A stretch of 12,041 nt of DNA from Saccoglossus kowalevskii (Eukaryota > Hemichordata > Enteropneusta > Harrimaniidae). Positions 1-8,879 of the stretch are shown in pieces (the first letter of the stretch is position 1; every line of letters begins with the position of its first letter). The notes beneath the pieces are model-generated. The model did no database searches. It saw only the letters and a list, made by a program, of their open reading frames with translations, and was not told the origin of the DNA. The stretch covers positions 153,953-165,993 of the forward strand of contig NW_003112965.1 of NCBI RefSeq assembly GCF_000003605.2. Reading direction: 5' to 3'. The position numbers and the translations under genes are program-made.

Positions 1-624
1 AGCTGTCTATGTATGGTCGAGGTAGCTGTCTATATATGGGCAAGGTAGCCGTCTATATATGGGCAAGGTAGCTGTCTATGTATGGGCGAGGTAGCTGTCT
101 ATGTATGGTCGAGGTAGCTGTCTATGTATGGTCGAGGTAGCTGTCTATGTATGGGCAAGGTAGCTGTCTATATATGGGCAAGGTAGCCGTCTATGTATGG
201 TCAAGGTAGCTGTCTATGTATGGGCGAGGTAGCTGTCTATGTATGGTCAAGGTAGCTGTCTATGTATGGCCAAGGTAGGTGTCTATGTATGGCTAAGGTA
301 GCCGTCTATGTATGGGCGAGGTAGCTGTCTATGTATGGTCGAGGTAGCTGTCTATATATGGCCGAGGTAGCTGTCTATATATGGGCAAGGTAGCCGTCTA
401 TATATGGGCAAGGTAGCCGTCTATATATGGGCAAGGTAGCCGTCTATGTATGGGCGAGGTAGCTGTCTATGTATGGTCGAGGTAGCTGTCTATGTGTGGT
501 CGAGGTAGCTGTCTATGTATGGGCAAGGTAGCTGTCTATGATTGGTCGAGGTAGCTGTCTATGTATGGTCGAGGTAGCTGTCTATGTATGGTCGAGGTAG
601 CTGTCTATGATTGGTCGAGGTAGC

Positions 625-1501
625 TGTCTATGTATGCCCGAGGTAGCTGTCTATGTTTGGCCGAGGTAGATGTCTATGTATGGTCGAGGTAGATGTCTAT
701 GTATGGCAGGGGGTAGATGTCTATGTATGGCCGGGGTAGCTGTCTATGTATGGGTGAGGTAGCCGTCTATGTATGGGCGAGGTAGCCATCTATGTATGGG
801 CGAGGTAGCCGTCTATGTATGGGCGAGGTAGCCATCTATGTATGGGCGAGGTAGCCATCTATGTATGGGCGAGGTAGCCGTCTATGTATGGGCGAGGTAG
901 CCATCTATGTATGGTCGAGGTAGCCATCTATGTATGGTCGAGGTAGCCGTCTATTAATGGTCGAGGTAGCTGTCTATGTATGGTCGAGGTAGCTGTCTAT
1001 GTATGGCCGAGGTAGCTGTCTGTGTATGGACGAGGTAGCTGTCTGTGTATGGCCGAGGTAGCTGTCTATGTATGGCCCAGGTAGCTGTCTATGTATGGCC
1101 GAGGTAGCTGTCTATGTATGGCCGAGGTAGCCGTCTATGTATGGCCATGGTAGCCATCTATGTATGGCCGATGTAGCTGTCTATGTATGGCCGAGGTAGC
1201 TGTCTATGTATGGGCGAGGTAGCTGTCTATGTATGGTCGAGGCAGCTGTCTATGTATGGTCGAGGTAGCTGTCTATGATTGGTCGAGGTAGCTGTCTATG
1301 TATGGTCGAGGTAGCTGTCTATGTATGGCCAAGGTAGGTGTCTATGTATGCCCGAGGTAGCTGTCTATGTTTGGCCGAGGTAGATGTCTATGTATGGTCG
1401 AGGTAGATGTCTATGTATGGCAGGGGGTAGATGTCTATGTATGGCCGGGGTAGCTGTCTATGTATGGGCGAGGTAGCCGTCTATGTATGGGCGAGGTAGC
1501 C
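625..1501. repeat. 714-bp higher-order duplication within the 23-bp array
   Basis: Bases 625-787 recur at 1339-1501, offset 714 bp (31 units plus 1 base). I see one difference in 163 bp: T at 755, C at 1469. The shared block carries rare variants in the same order: TATGCCCGAGG, TATGTTTGG, then the unusual GGCAGGGGGTAGATG and GGCCGGGG. Further right, the rare CTATTAATGG variant occurs at 951 and again at 1548, an offset of only 597 bp. The second copy has therefore lost about 117 bp (five units) relative to the first; the run of AGCCATC units is the part missing. This is multi-unit duplication followed by internal contraction. Confidence 0.85.
765..949. repeat. 69-bp (3-unit) higher-order pattern in the 23-bp array
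   Basis: One position of the unit, AGCC(G/A)TC, reads G, A, G, A, A, G, A, A, G at 765, 788, 811, 834, 857, 880, 903, 926 and 949. From 811 the order is a clean G-A-A triplet repeated, giving a 69-bp higher-order period over the 23-bp one. The A form is the G form with its CpG changed to CpA. Confidence 0.8.
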
Positions 1502-3266
1502 GTCTATGTATGGCCGAGGTAACTATATGTATGGGCGAGGTAGCCGTCTATTAATGGCCGAGGTAGCTGTCTATGTATGGCCGAGGTAGCTGTCTATGTA
1601 TGGCTGAGGTAGCTGTCTATGTATGGTCGAGGTAGCTGTCTATGTATGGCCGAGGTAGCTGTCTATGTATGGACGAAGTAGCTGTCTATGTATGGCCGAG
1701 GTAGCTGTCTATGTATGGCCGAGGTAGCTGTCTATGTATGGCCAAGGTAGCTGTCTATGTATGGCCGAGGTAGCTGTCTATGTATGGTCGAGGTTGCCGT
1801 CTATGTATGGCCGAGGTAGCTGTCTATGTATGGTCGAGGGGGCTGTCTATGTAAGGCCGAGGTTACTGTCTATTTATGGCCGAGGTTACTGTCTATTTAT
1901 GGCCCAGGTAGCTGTCTATGTATGGCCAAGGTTGTAGTCTATGTATGGCCGAGGTAGCCGTCTATGTATGGTCGAGGTAGCTGTCTATGTATGGCCAAGG
2001 TTACCGTCTATGTATGGCCGAGGTAGCCGTCTATGTATGGTCGAGGTAGCCGTCTATGTATGGCCAAGGTAACTGTCTATGTATGGCCGAGGTAGATGTC
2101 TATGTATGGCCGAGGTAGATGTCTATGTATGGCCGAGGTAGATGTCTATGTATGGCCGGGGTAGATGTCTATGTATGGCCGGGGTAGGTGTCTATGTATG
2201 GTCGAGATAGATGTCTATGTATGGCCAAGGTAGGTGTCTGTGTATGGGCAAGGTAGGTGTCTATGTATGGCCGAGGTAGCTGTCTATGTATGGGCGAGGT
2301 AGCTGTCTATGTATGGGCGAGGTAGCTGTCTATGTATGGCCAAGGTAGGTGTCTATGTATGGCCAAGGTTGCCGTCTATGTATGGCCAAGGTTGCCGTCT
2401 ATGTATGGCCAAGATAGCCATCTATGTATGGCCGAGGTAGCTGTCTATGTATGGCCGAGGTAACTGTCTATGTATGGCCAAGGTAGATGTCTATGTATGG
2501 CCGAGGTAGATGTCTATGTATGGCCGGGGTAGATGTCTATGTATGGCCGGGGTAGCTGTCTATGTATGGTCGAGGTAGATGTCTATGTATGGCCAAGGTA
2601 GGTGTCTATGTATGGGCGAGGTAGGTGTCTATGTATGGCCAAGGTAGCCGTCTATGTATGGCCAAGGTAGGCGTCTATGTATGGCTAAGGTAGCGGTCTA
2701 TGTATGGCCAAGGTAGCGGTCTATGTATGGCCGAGGTAACCATCTATGATTGGCCAAGGTAGCTGTCTATGTATGACCGAGGTAGCTGTCTATGTATGGC
2801 AGAGGTACGTGTCTATATATGGCAGAGGTAGGTGTCTATATATGGCAGAGGTAGGTGTCTATGTATGGCCAAGGTAGCTGTCTATGTATGGCCAAGGTAG
2901 CTGTCTATGTATGGCCAAGGTAGCTGTCTATGTATGGACAAGGTAGCTGTCTATGTATGATCGAGGTAGCTGTCTACGTATGCCCGAGGTAGCTGTCTAC
3001 GTATGCCCGAGGTAGCTGTCTATGTATGGCCGAGGAAACTGTCTATGTATGGCCGAGGTAGGTGTCTATGTATGGCCGAGGTAGGTGTCTATGTATGGCC
3101 AGGGTAGCTGTCTTTGTATGGCCGAGGTAGCTGTCTTTGTATGGCCGAGGTAGCTGTCTTTGTATGGCCGAGGTAGCTGTCTATGTATGGCTGAGGTAGA
3201 TGTCTATATATGGCCGAGGTAGCTGTCTGTGTATGGCCAAGGTAGGTGTCTATATATGGCTGAGGT

Positions 3267-3484
3267 TCAAATGGAAGACAAGATATTTGATTTTGAAGCA
3301 TTTTTAACATTAAAATGGCCACCAACAAGTCATTGAAAATAACACAGTCCCCGTTAAATTTTTGAAAGTTCTCTTTGTGCTCGTCATATTAAAGCAGAGG
3401 GGTAGTCGCGAACGTGTCCTTGAAACTTGAGTTCCAAGTGGCGTATACAACAGATTGTTTATTTACATCAAAACATGTGTTCCG
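3267..3484. other. Unique spacer between minisatellite and interspersed repeat
   Basis: The 23-bp periodicity stops abruptly at 3266 and unrelated AT-rich sequence follows. I see no splice-supported exon, RNA gene or repeat. The minus-strand reading frame covering 3089-3328 is mostly array sequence read through into this spacer and is not a gene. Confidence 0.6.
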
Positions 3485-4100
3485 TGTAGTAGTAATATGG
3501 CCAAAAATAAAAACAGCCGTTATTCGGCCATCTTTGATCTGATTATGAAACACACTGATATGTATGATGTATGTGCCAAATACGAATGAAAATGGTACAT
3601 AAATTGTGGAAATGTAGTAGTAAGGCCAAAAAGCCAGATGGCTGTCAATCGGCCATCCTTGACCAGATTTTGAAACAAATTGCCATGGACATGCATCCTA
3701 ACATGTATAAAGTACATGTATGTGCCAAATTTGAATGAAAACTGACAGAGCACGTCCAAGATACCGCATAAAAAAACAAAAACAAGATGCCTGCCAGTCA
3801 ACATTCTTTGATCCAATTGCGAAATAAATCGTCTTGGACATGTATCCTAACATGTATAATCCATGTACCAAGTTTGAATGAAAACTGACAAAGCATGTCC
3901 AAAATACAACATTTTCAAAAAACAAGATGGCTGCCAGTCGGCCATTTTGAATCGAATCACTAAACCAATGCATGTGCATATGTCCCTCATAAAGTACTAG
4001 GCACATGCAAAGAATGAACGAAATTGGTCCAAGGGATTCTGAGATACGACCCCGGACGCACGCACGGACAGAGACCAAATTATACGACCCCGTTTTCGGA
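3485..4100 (+). repeat. Interspersed repeat of four degenerate 125-150 bp tandem monomers
   Basis: Four related monomers lie head to tail. Each has a purine-rich lead (AAAACAAGATGGCTGCCAG in the best copies), then CGGCCAT or a decayed form, then TTTGATC plus a GAAAC-type stretch, then ACATGTAT, then GTGCCAAATTTGAATGAAA. The CGGCCAT-equivalent positions are 3525, 3650, 3799 and 3939, giving steps of 125, 149 and 140 bp. The first two also share TGTAGTAGTAA leads at 3485 and 3613. The last monomer differs: it ends in TTGGTCCAAGGGATTCTGAG followed by ACGACCCCGGACGCACG and related GGAC/ACGC iterations, which looks like the 3' end of the element. I see no ORF with transposase or reverse transcriptase features, so it is non-autonomous or a fragment. 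Its style resembles abundant repeats of molluscs and other marine invertebrates by recall only. Frames crossing it on either strand (for example 3698-4213 minus) are translations of the repeat. Confidence 0.75.
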
Positions 4101-4503
4101 TACAGGTCGATACAACTTGCAAAGGGCTGGCACACACTTAATGGTAATGAACACTCATCACTACCGGTATTACCACGTTCACACGTGTGCCACAGACCCG
4201 AGTTGACTAACATTGGTAAACAATAGTTATCAGTGGGTTTTAATGGTGTTCTTAAGTGTATTAAAGACTAAACTGAGTCAGCGTTGTTATTTACCGCCAT
4301 GTTTCTTTAAAATACTTGCAAGGAATTTAACTCCAGAGCAAGGCAGACATTGAGAGTGTGCTTTTAAGATGGCATTATTGTTCACACCTGCTAAAGTCAT
4401 TTTTGTAAGAACGAAGTGCCAGTTGAGACTTTTCAGGACGTCTTAAACTAAATTGCCATGGTGCCGGATTATCTTGTTCATACGTGTTTCAATGCTGGCA
4501 CAC
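4101..4503. other. Unassigned sequence with a diverged internal direct repeat
   Basis: No gene is visible. Two related segments lie about 300 bp apart in the same orientation: CCGGTATTACCACGTTCACA followed by CGTGTGCC at 4164-4191, and CCGGATTATCTTGTTCATAC followed by GTGTTT at 4464-4489. A weaker third match, GGCATTATTGTTCACACCTG, sits at 4371-4390. The segment GCTGGCACACA also occurs twice, at 4126 and 4494. Together they suggest a decayed interspersed element occupying roughly 4126-4504, but I cannot define its ends or class. A short perfect palindrome, CACACGTGTG, lies at 4180-4189. Confidence 0.4.
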
Positions 4504-4533
4504 ATACAGGTATGTATACAGGTGAATACAGGT
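4504..4533 (+). repeat. Short ATACAGGT triplet repeat
   Basis: ATACAGGT occurs at 4504-4511, 4516-4523 and 4526-4533, with steps of 12 and 10 bp. It is a small imperfect tandem repeat with no evident function. Confidence 0.6.
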
Positions 4534-4814
4534 ATATATGGCCATGGAGAGTCCAAGCTTAGGCCATATTTACTTGTATGTGGTGACATCCACTCATAAA
4601 ATGATGAAATAAAACCCAATGATGTAATCTGTTATCTGATCAGTTTCACTAAGTCTTAATTGTAAAATAGTGATCTATGTCATTTTATGCAACACAAAAT
4701 AGTATTACTCATCAGATTTCACATTAATACATGACACTCAATCTCTTGGACAAATGAAAATTGTTTTCAAGAAGTTCAAATATGATACAGAAAATAAATT
4801 CTTTATACACTGTG
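4534..4814. other. AT-rich spacer, nothing recognised
   Basis: This stretch separates the ATACAGGT repeat from the direct repeat at 4815. I see no ORF, RNA gene or clear repeat in it. Confidence 0.6.
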
Positions 4815-5158
4815 TCTAGTAATAGACTGACAGTGAAAAAAACATGGTCAACTCCTGCTACAACTTTCAGGAAATACATACAGTGTCCGCTGAATATCCA
4901 ATACTGTAAAATACTTTATTTTAGCTGGAATTAATTTTCGCTGAAAAGACTTTTTGGTGTTTTGTATGGAAATTATTTTCACTGATTTTTGACGAGTTCA
5001 ATGTAAAATATAAGAAAAAAGGTATTTTACGCTGGATTTTATTTTCGCTAAATTATTCTTTCAGGAAAAATAGCAAAAATTAATTCCAAGCGAAAATAAA
5101 GTATTTTAAGTAGTCTAATTACAGACTGACAGTGAAAATAAAATCGCCAACCCTTGCC
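4815..5158 (+). repeat. Pair of 45-bp direct repeats flanking a MITE
   Basis: The segment from 4815 (TCTAGTAATAGACTGACAGT, then GAAAA, then a stretch ending AACTCCTGC) and the one from 5114 (TCTAATTACAGACTGACAGT, then GAAAA, ending AACCCTTGC) align over about 45 bp with roughly 75-80% identity. They lie 299 bp apart. The right copy starts one base after the end of the MITE at 5112. They are far too long and diverged for a target-site duplication. They are better read as an older duplication around the insertion, or as outer parts of a larger composite repeat. A short related segment (AGTCTATTCACGACTGACAG) occurs at 8556. Confidence 0.65.
4902..5112. mobile_element. Hairpin MITE-like element with 36/37-bp terminal inverted repeats
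   Basis: The left arm at 4907-4942 reads TAAAATACTTTATTTTAGC then TGGAATTAATTTTCGCT. The reverse complement of the right arm (5072-5108) reads TAAAATACTTTATTTTCGC then TTGGAATTAATTTTTGCT. They match at 34 of 37 aligned positions with one 1-base gap. The match extends weakly outward to TACTGTAAAA on the left against TACTTAAAA on the right, giving ends at 4902 and 5112 with possible TA target duplication. Total length is about 211 bp with no coding capacity, as expected for a MITE folding into a long hairpin. A TA duplication would suit the Tc1/mariner superfamily, but the ends are too eroded to assign it. The GGAATTAATTTTCGCT motif also recurs inside the loop at 4968-4985 and 5031-5049. Confidence 0.8.
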
Positions 5159-6736
5159 ATTAAATCGAAAACAACCAGCATTATTTCACTGGCAACTGTA
5201 CATTAGCAGAATATTTATGGTATAAGTATATCAAATTTCATTTATTTATTTATTATAAACCAATATTTAAAAGTTTATGAATTGTGCAAATCAGTTTGCT
5301 ATTATTGCTATATCTTCCTATTTACTGTAACACTTTGTGATATATTTAACAAACAATACTTAAAAATACAGAACGGCATATGCACCCTTTTTGTAAACGT
5401 TGTCGTAAATTACAAGATTTCTAAGATGTAGATTTATAAATAACATTATTCCTATGAGGTACCTAAATCTATATTTTCACAAAAAATCATGAATTACAAA
5501 TTTGTACAATGCAAATAAAATGAAGTGAAGTGCACTGTTTTCATTGTTCAATGCAGTGGCATTTGTCCCCTGACACACACACACAAACTATGTCAGTACG
5601 TTTGCTCCATTGGAAGAACAGAACTGGAGTTTCTCATTTTGACATTAATCCTGATATCTGTTTGATCCGAGCAATAAACCAACATTTGTGTAAATGTAAA
5701 CGTGACTGACTACAGATGGGGATCCCTACTTCATCTAGTGAATGACAACAAACAATAGTATGGGGAGGGATCGGCAGGAAGCATTAACAATAAATATTGT
5801 AGAACTTTGCGCCACTGAAAATGGTATAAAAGTGAACAATAAAAGCATCTATTGGCTATTGTAAAAATGCCAGGGACACTCCACAAAGTGTAGTCAATAC
5901 AATTGTAAATTAGATGTGATTTCTAAGTGCTTTAAATTCCATCATTTTTAAACACTGGAACAGACCACCAGAGATCACCGATGCGGTATACATTAGTTGG
6001 TCAGGTGTAAGGGTCAGCCCTCCCTCTCTCTAAAATAGAATCTTCCATATCAAATGATAATGGATACTGAGATAACATGACACCAAATAAAATTGATAGC
6101 TGTCAGATGATCAAACAACTTTCTTGATTTGGTTATGTATGAAGCCACTACTTTTCAAATAAATTCAGAAGAGACATTTTGTTGTGAACTTTAGGTCAGT
6201 GAATATCTAAACATCTTGTAGCAGTGAGAAATGTCTAGTTTTAGCGGATTTAGAAAATTTTGTTTCAACAAATGTCATAAAATCCTGAAATCACACAAAT
6301 TTCTAGCAGTTTACAGTATATTTTATCCAATATTTTCAGGAGATTTTTCCTTACTCGATTCAAGTTTGCAAATCTTATCAGAATTCCATCATCTATCTAT
6401 CGTAATCTTGGACATATCATAAGAAACAGTCGGAGAGTGTACATCACGTATGTGACCACACACATACAAATCACAGTATTACATCAAAGAACAACACATC
6501 ATTGTTTTCTTGCAATTACTTTATCCTTAAATTGGAACCAGAATGTCACTAATACCATCTACCATCATGGTAGAGTAAATTAACAAATAAACAGACAACT
6601 CATTACGCATGTTATGACTGGAGACAAAGATTACAGACACTTGAGAAGGCAAACTGAAACCAATGAGACAGAAAACACAAATTAATTTTTAGTGGAAACA
6701 AAATAATTAAAAGAACAGCCAAAGTGTTGTTTTTTT
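5159..6736. other. AT-rich non-coding sequence without recognised gene
   Basis: About 1.6 kb with frequent stops in all frames. The longest frame, 6231-6422 plus, is 63 codons; it has no recognisable domain, its composition tracks the local AT-richness, and no splice context supports it. Several AATAAA hexamers occur, but in DNA this AT-rich they are expected by chance. The stretch could be intergenic, intronic or untranslated; nothing decides which. A modest inverted repeat, TAGATTTA at 5429-5436 against TAAATCTA at 5464-5471, is present. Confidence 0.6.
5573..5584. repeat. (AC)6 microsatellite
   Basis: Six AC dinucleotides in a row. The tract sits inside a short inverted repeat: CTGACA at 5570-5575 pairs with TGTCAG at 5591-5596. 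Confidence 0.8.
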
Positions 6737-6792
6737 GGAGAGGGGTTGGAGAGAGGATGGAGAGGGGTTGGAGAGAGGATGGGGTTAACCCC
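6737..6792 (+). repeat. Exact 22-bp tandem duplication of a purine tract plus 12-bp palindrome
   Basis: The 22-bp unit GGAGAGGGGTTGG followed by AGAGAGGAT occurs at 6737-6758 and again, identically, at 6759-6780. It runs directly into the perfect 12-bp palindrome GGGGTTAACCCC at 6781-6792. The strand is G-rich and, apart from a few Ts, purine throughout, with several runs of two to four G. A T run lies immediately upstream. No coding role is apparent. Confidence 0.85.
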
Positions 6793-7267
6793 AGGGTGTT
6801 TGACAATTATATCCAACTTAGAAAACTTCCAGTTGTATAGTTCAAATGAGATTCAATGCTGCCAGGTATGTTGAACCTTGGTAATAGTTGAGTTTCTGGT
6901 TCTCCAGTTGCAATGTTACTAGACACGCATTTGACAGGTCTATTTCAAAACCAATTTTAGTGAGTCTGTTTTCCTAGTTTCTCATACACATTTACTTATA
7001 TATCCCCAGAGATATCTTACACATATACATACGGATGCCAAAATGTTATAAATTATATATTCTCAGAATTTGTTGTGTATGTGCAGTAAAAACATGTTTA
7101 CCATTTTTTACGAAGATTTTGTGAACTTTGGAACGTGGATGTATTGTAGTAAAATGTAACTGGTAGAGTTAAATATCTTCCTGAAATTGCATATTTCTGC
7201 TAACTAGAAGTACCGTAAATCAATGTTGATCGACCCCTCCCCCCCCCAAACCATAGAATAGAATCTG
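6793..7267. other. AT-rich spacer with a C9 homopolymer
   Basis: No gene or long repeat is visible. A run of nine C at 7239-7247, preceded by GACCCCT, stands out in AT-rich surroundings, just after TACCGTAAATCAATG at 7211. It may be the eroded end of an interspersed element, but I cannot show that from this window. Confidence 0.5.
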
Positions 7268-7446
7268 TATATTTTCATGTGGATAACCAGTAACTCTACT
7301 GACATAGTCTTAGGAATAACTCCTCTGTACCACCCAGTACCTCATCTGGACATAGAATCGGACACAGATAATAAAAGTATATTTTGGCATTCAAAGTTTT
7401 AAAGAAAGCTTTATAAAAGAACTATATTTTCGTGTGGATAACCAGT
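7268..7446 (+). repeat. 24-bp direct repeat pair, 155 bp apart
   Basis: TATATTTTC then A or G then TGTGGATAACCAGT occurs at 7268-7291 and 7423-7446, with a single A/G difference. The sequence on either side does not align clearly. This could be a remnant of an older 155-bp tandem duplication or the flanks of an inserted 131-bp segment. Confidence 0.75.
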
Positions 7447-8589
7447 TTTTTGGAAACGTATTTCTTTTAATATTGACATGTGACATGCTTATATTATAAG
7501 ATTGTGTCCTAATATGGCATATATTACAAGGCTTGAGCTTTCAAGTGATTGGATGAAACAATATATACCCATGGTTGGGTTAGGTTACAGGACTGGATTG
7601 CCTCATAATGAAAGCAGTTTTCACCTTTGTTTGGATCTCTGCTGGGGTCAATGTTCGCTACTGTATGCTATACCGAGGTACCCAGTTGAATGCTTCCACT
7701 GTTCAACCCAGAAATCCCAGAACTGTACATTATACACTGTTCAGATAAGTTGAGAACACTGTCTTCTTTCAACTCAATAAACAACTCCCACAGTACATGT
7801 ATTGTTAGTTTGGTTTTATATTTGTTGATTTCACTGAAACTACTGTAAATTTGCTAAATTATTAAAATCAGTAAATATGCAATGTGTATCAAATGTACTG
7901 TTACCTAGTGGATATACCTGCAATATTAAGTCAGCTAAAATTAAACAAAGCCAAATATTTGTCTTTTTAGTACCTATTTTTAAAAATATATGACATTGTT
8001 TACAGCTTTTATGATGACAAGCAATGTGAACATTTGAACACTGAAGTCTACGTTTTTGTCATCTTTCACAAAATAAATAATTTTTTCACATTTTTTCAAA
8101 AAGTAGAAAGTGGGAATTCAATTGTGTCCATTTGTTCTAAAATTAACAGAAAAATTATTGAAAACACATTAAAATGTGCAAAAAATTGAAACAAAATTTG
8201 GGCAGAAAAAATTAGTGTTCAATGGGTTATATTACTGAAGTGAAATAATGAACTAATGAAAATTGGGTAAGATTAGGTCTAAGCTAGTGTTAATACCAGG
8301 GCATATGTGCATGGGACTCACATTCACAATTGATGTTACAGTGTTTGCACTGTATAAGTTGATGAGAACACAGCTTACACAAGTCAATTCTAGTCACATG
8401 AGTCAGTGTTTAGGAATCCAGACCAAAAACAGTTTCCCAGTAAAGAAAGTTAATTCACCACATGATACTGACCACACAAACCTAAAATAGAACATTTTCT
8501 GCAGAAACAATGAATGAAATGTTGAGTGGAATAATAATCATTTTGCAGAGTACAAGTCTATTCACGACTGACAGTTATAATAAGAAATG
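7447..8589. other. AT-rich non-coding sequence, no supported gene
   Basis: About 1.1 kb. Two plus-strand frames of 75-83 codons (7502-7753 and 8263-8490) open with TTG rather than ATG and show no domain I can support. The first is cysteine-rich near its end but lacks the rest of any cysteine-framework domain. Stretches around 7840-7900 and 8080-8110 are low-complexity A/T. I see no RNA gene. Confidence 0.55.
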
Positions 8590-8879
8590 TGACAAAATCA
8601 GACATTTCTCACCAGAATCCAACATTTCTCACCAGAATCTGACATTTCTCACCAGAATCTGACATTTCTCACCAGAATCTGACATTTCTCACCAAAAATC
8701 AGACATTTCTCACCAGAACCCGACATTTCTCACCAGAATCTGACATTTCTCACCAAAATCAGACATTTCTCACCAGAATCCGACATTTATCACAAAATCA
8801 GACATTTCTCACCAGAATCAGACATTTCTCACAAAATCAGACATGTCTCACCAGAATTAGACATTCATCACCAAAATCA
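8590..8879 (+). repeat. 20-bp minisatellite, 14 copies
   Basis: Unit GACATTTCTCACCAGAATCT. Copies start at 8601, 8621, 8641, 8661, 8681 (21 bp), 8702, 8722, 8742, 8762, 8782 (19 bp), 8801, 8821 (19 bp), 8840 and 8860. A partial unit, GTGACAAAATCA, precedes them at 8589-8600. Two spacer forms alternate irregularly, CACCAGAATC and CACCAAAATC. A one-base-deleted form, CACAAAATCA, occurs at 8791 and 8830 and resembles the partial leading unit. The last two copies (ACATGTCTC, ACATTCATC) are the most degraded, so the right edge looks oldest. In phase the consensus meets TGA, so it is not coding. Confidence 0.95.

Larger units (their letters stand above)
1..3266. repeat. 23-bp minisatellite array, about 142 units
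   Basis: The stretch is an uninterrupted head-to-tail array of a 23-bp unit with the core AGCTGTCTATGTATGG followed by a variable CCGAGGT-type segment. It already runs at base 1, so the array extends beyond the window; it ends at GAGGT just before TCAAATGGAAGAC. About 3266/23 gives 142 units. Common variants are GGCCGAGG, GGTCGAGG, GGGCGAGG and GGCCAAGG in the spacer, AGCTGTC, AGCCGTC, AGATGTC and AGGTGTC at the start, and TATGTATGG or TATATATGG in the core. Variants cluster: TATATATGGGCAAGG dominates the first 450 bases, GTAGATG units occur around 2090-2220 and 2480-2580, and three consecutive units at 3111-3175 carry CTTTGTATGG. Because 23 is not a multiple of three, each frame cycles through all phases every 69 bp. 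The consensus then meets TAG (GG-TAG-CTG) on the plus strand and ACA-TAG on the minus strand, so the array is not coding. Confidence 0.97.

Noticed and set aside
1734-1937. 67-codon plus-strand frame in the 23-bp array
   Set aside because: It is open only because local variants (GGTTGC, GGTTAC, GGGGGC) remove the TAG that the consensus has once every 69 bp. The protein is a 23-residue repeat with no domain.
1-3266. Possible CRISPR array
   Set aside because: The units are contiguous 23-bp repeats with no unique spacers between conserved repeats, and the surroundings are eukaryotic.
3698-4213. 171-codon minus-strand frame
   Set aside because: The longest frame in the window, but it lies across three monomers of an interspersed repeat and its sequence is a translation of that repeat. 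No conserved domain or codon signature is seen.
5159-6736. AATAAA hexamers as evidence of a 3' untranslated region
   Set aside because: In sequence this AT-rich the hexamer is frequent by chance, and no upstream coding exon or downstream GT-rich element supports a gene end.
7502-7753. Cysteine-rich 83-codon frame ending VECFHCSTQKSQNC then ten more residues
   Set aside because: The C-x-x-C-x6-C spacing recalls the start of Ly6/three-finger domains, but the later cysteines of that fold are absent, the frame opens with TTG, and no good splice donor precedes the stop. The match is too short to support.
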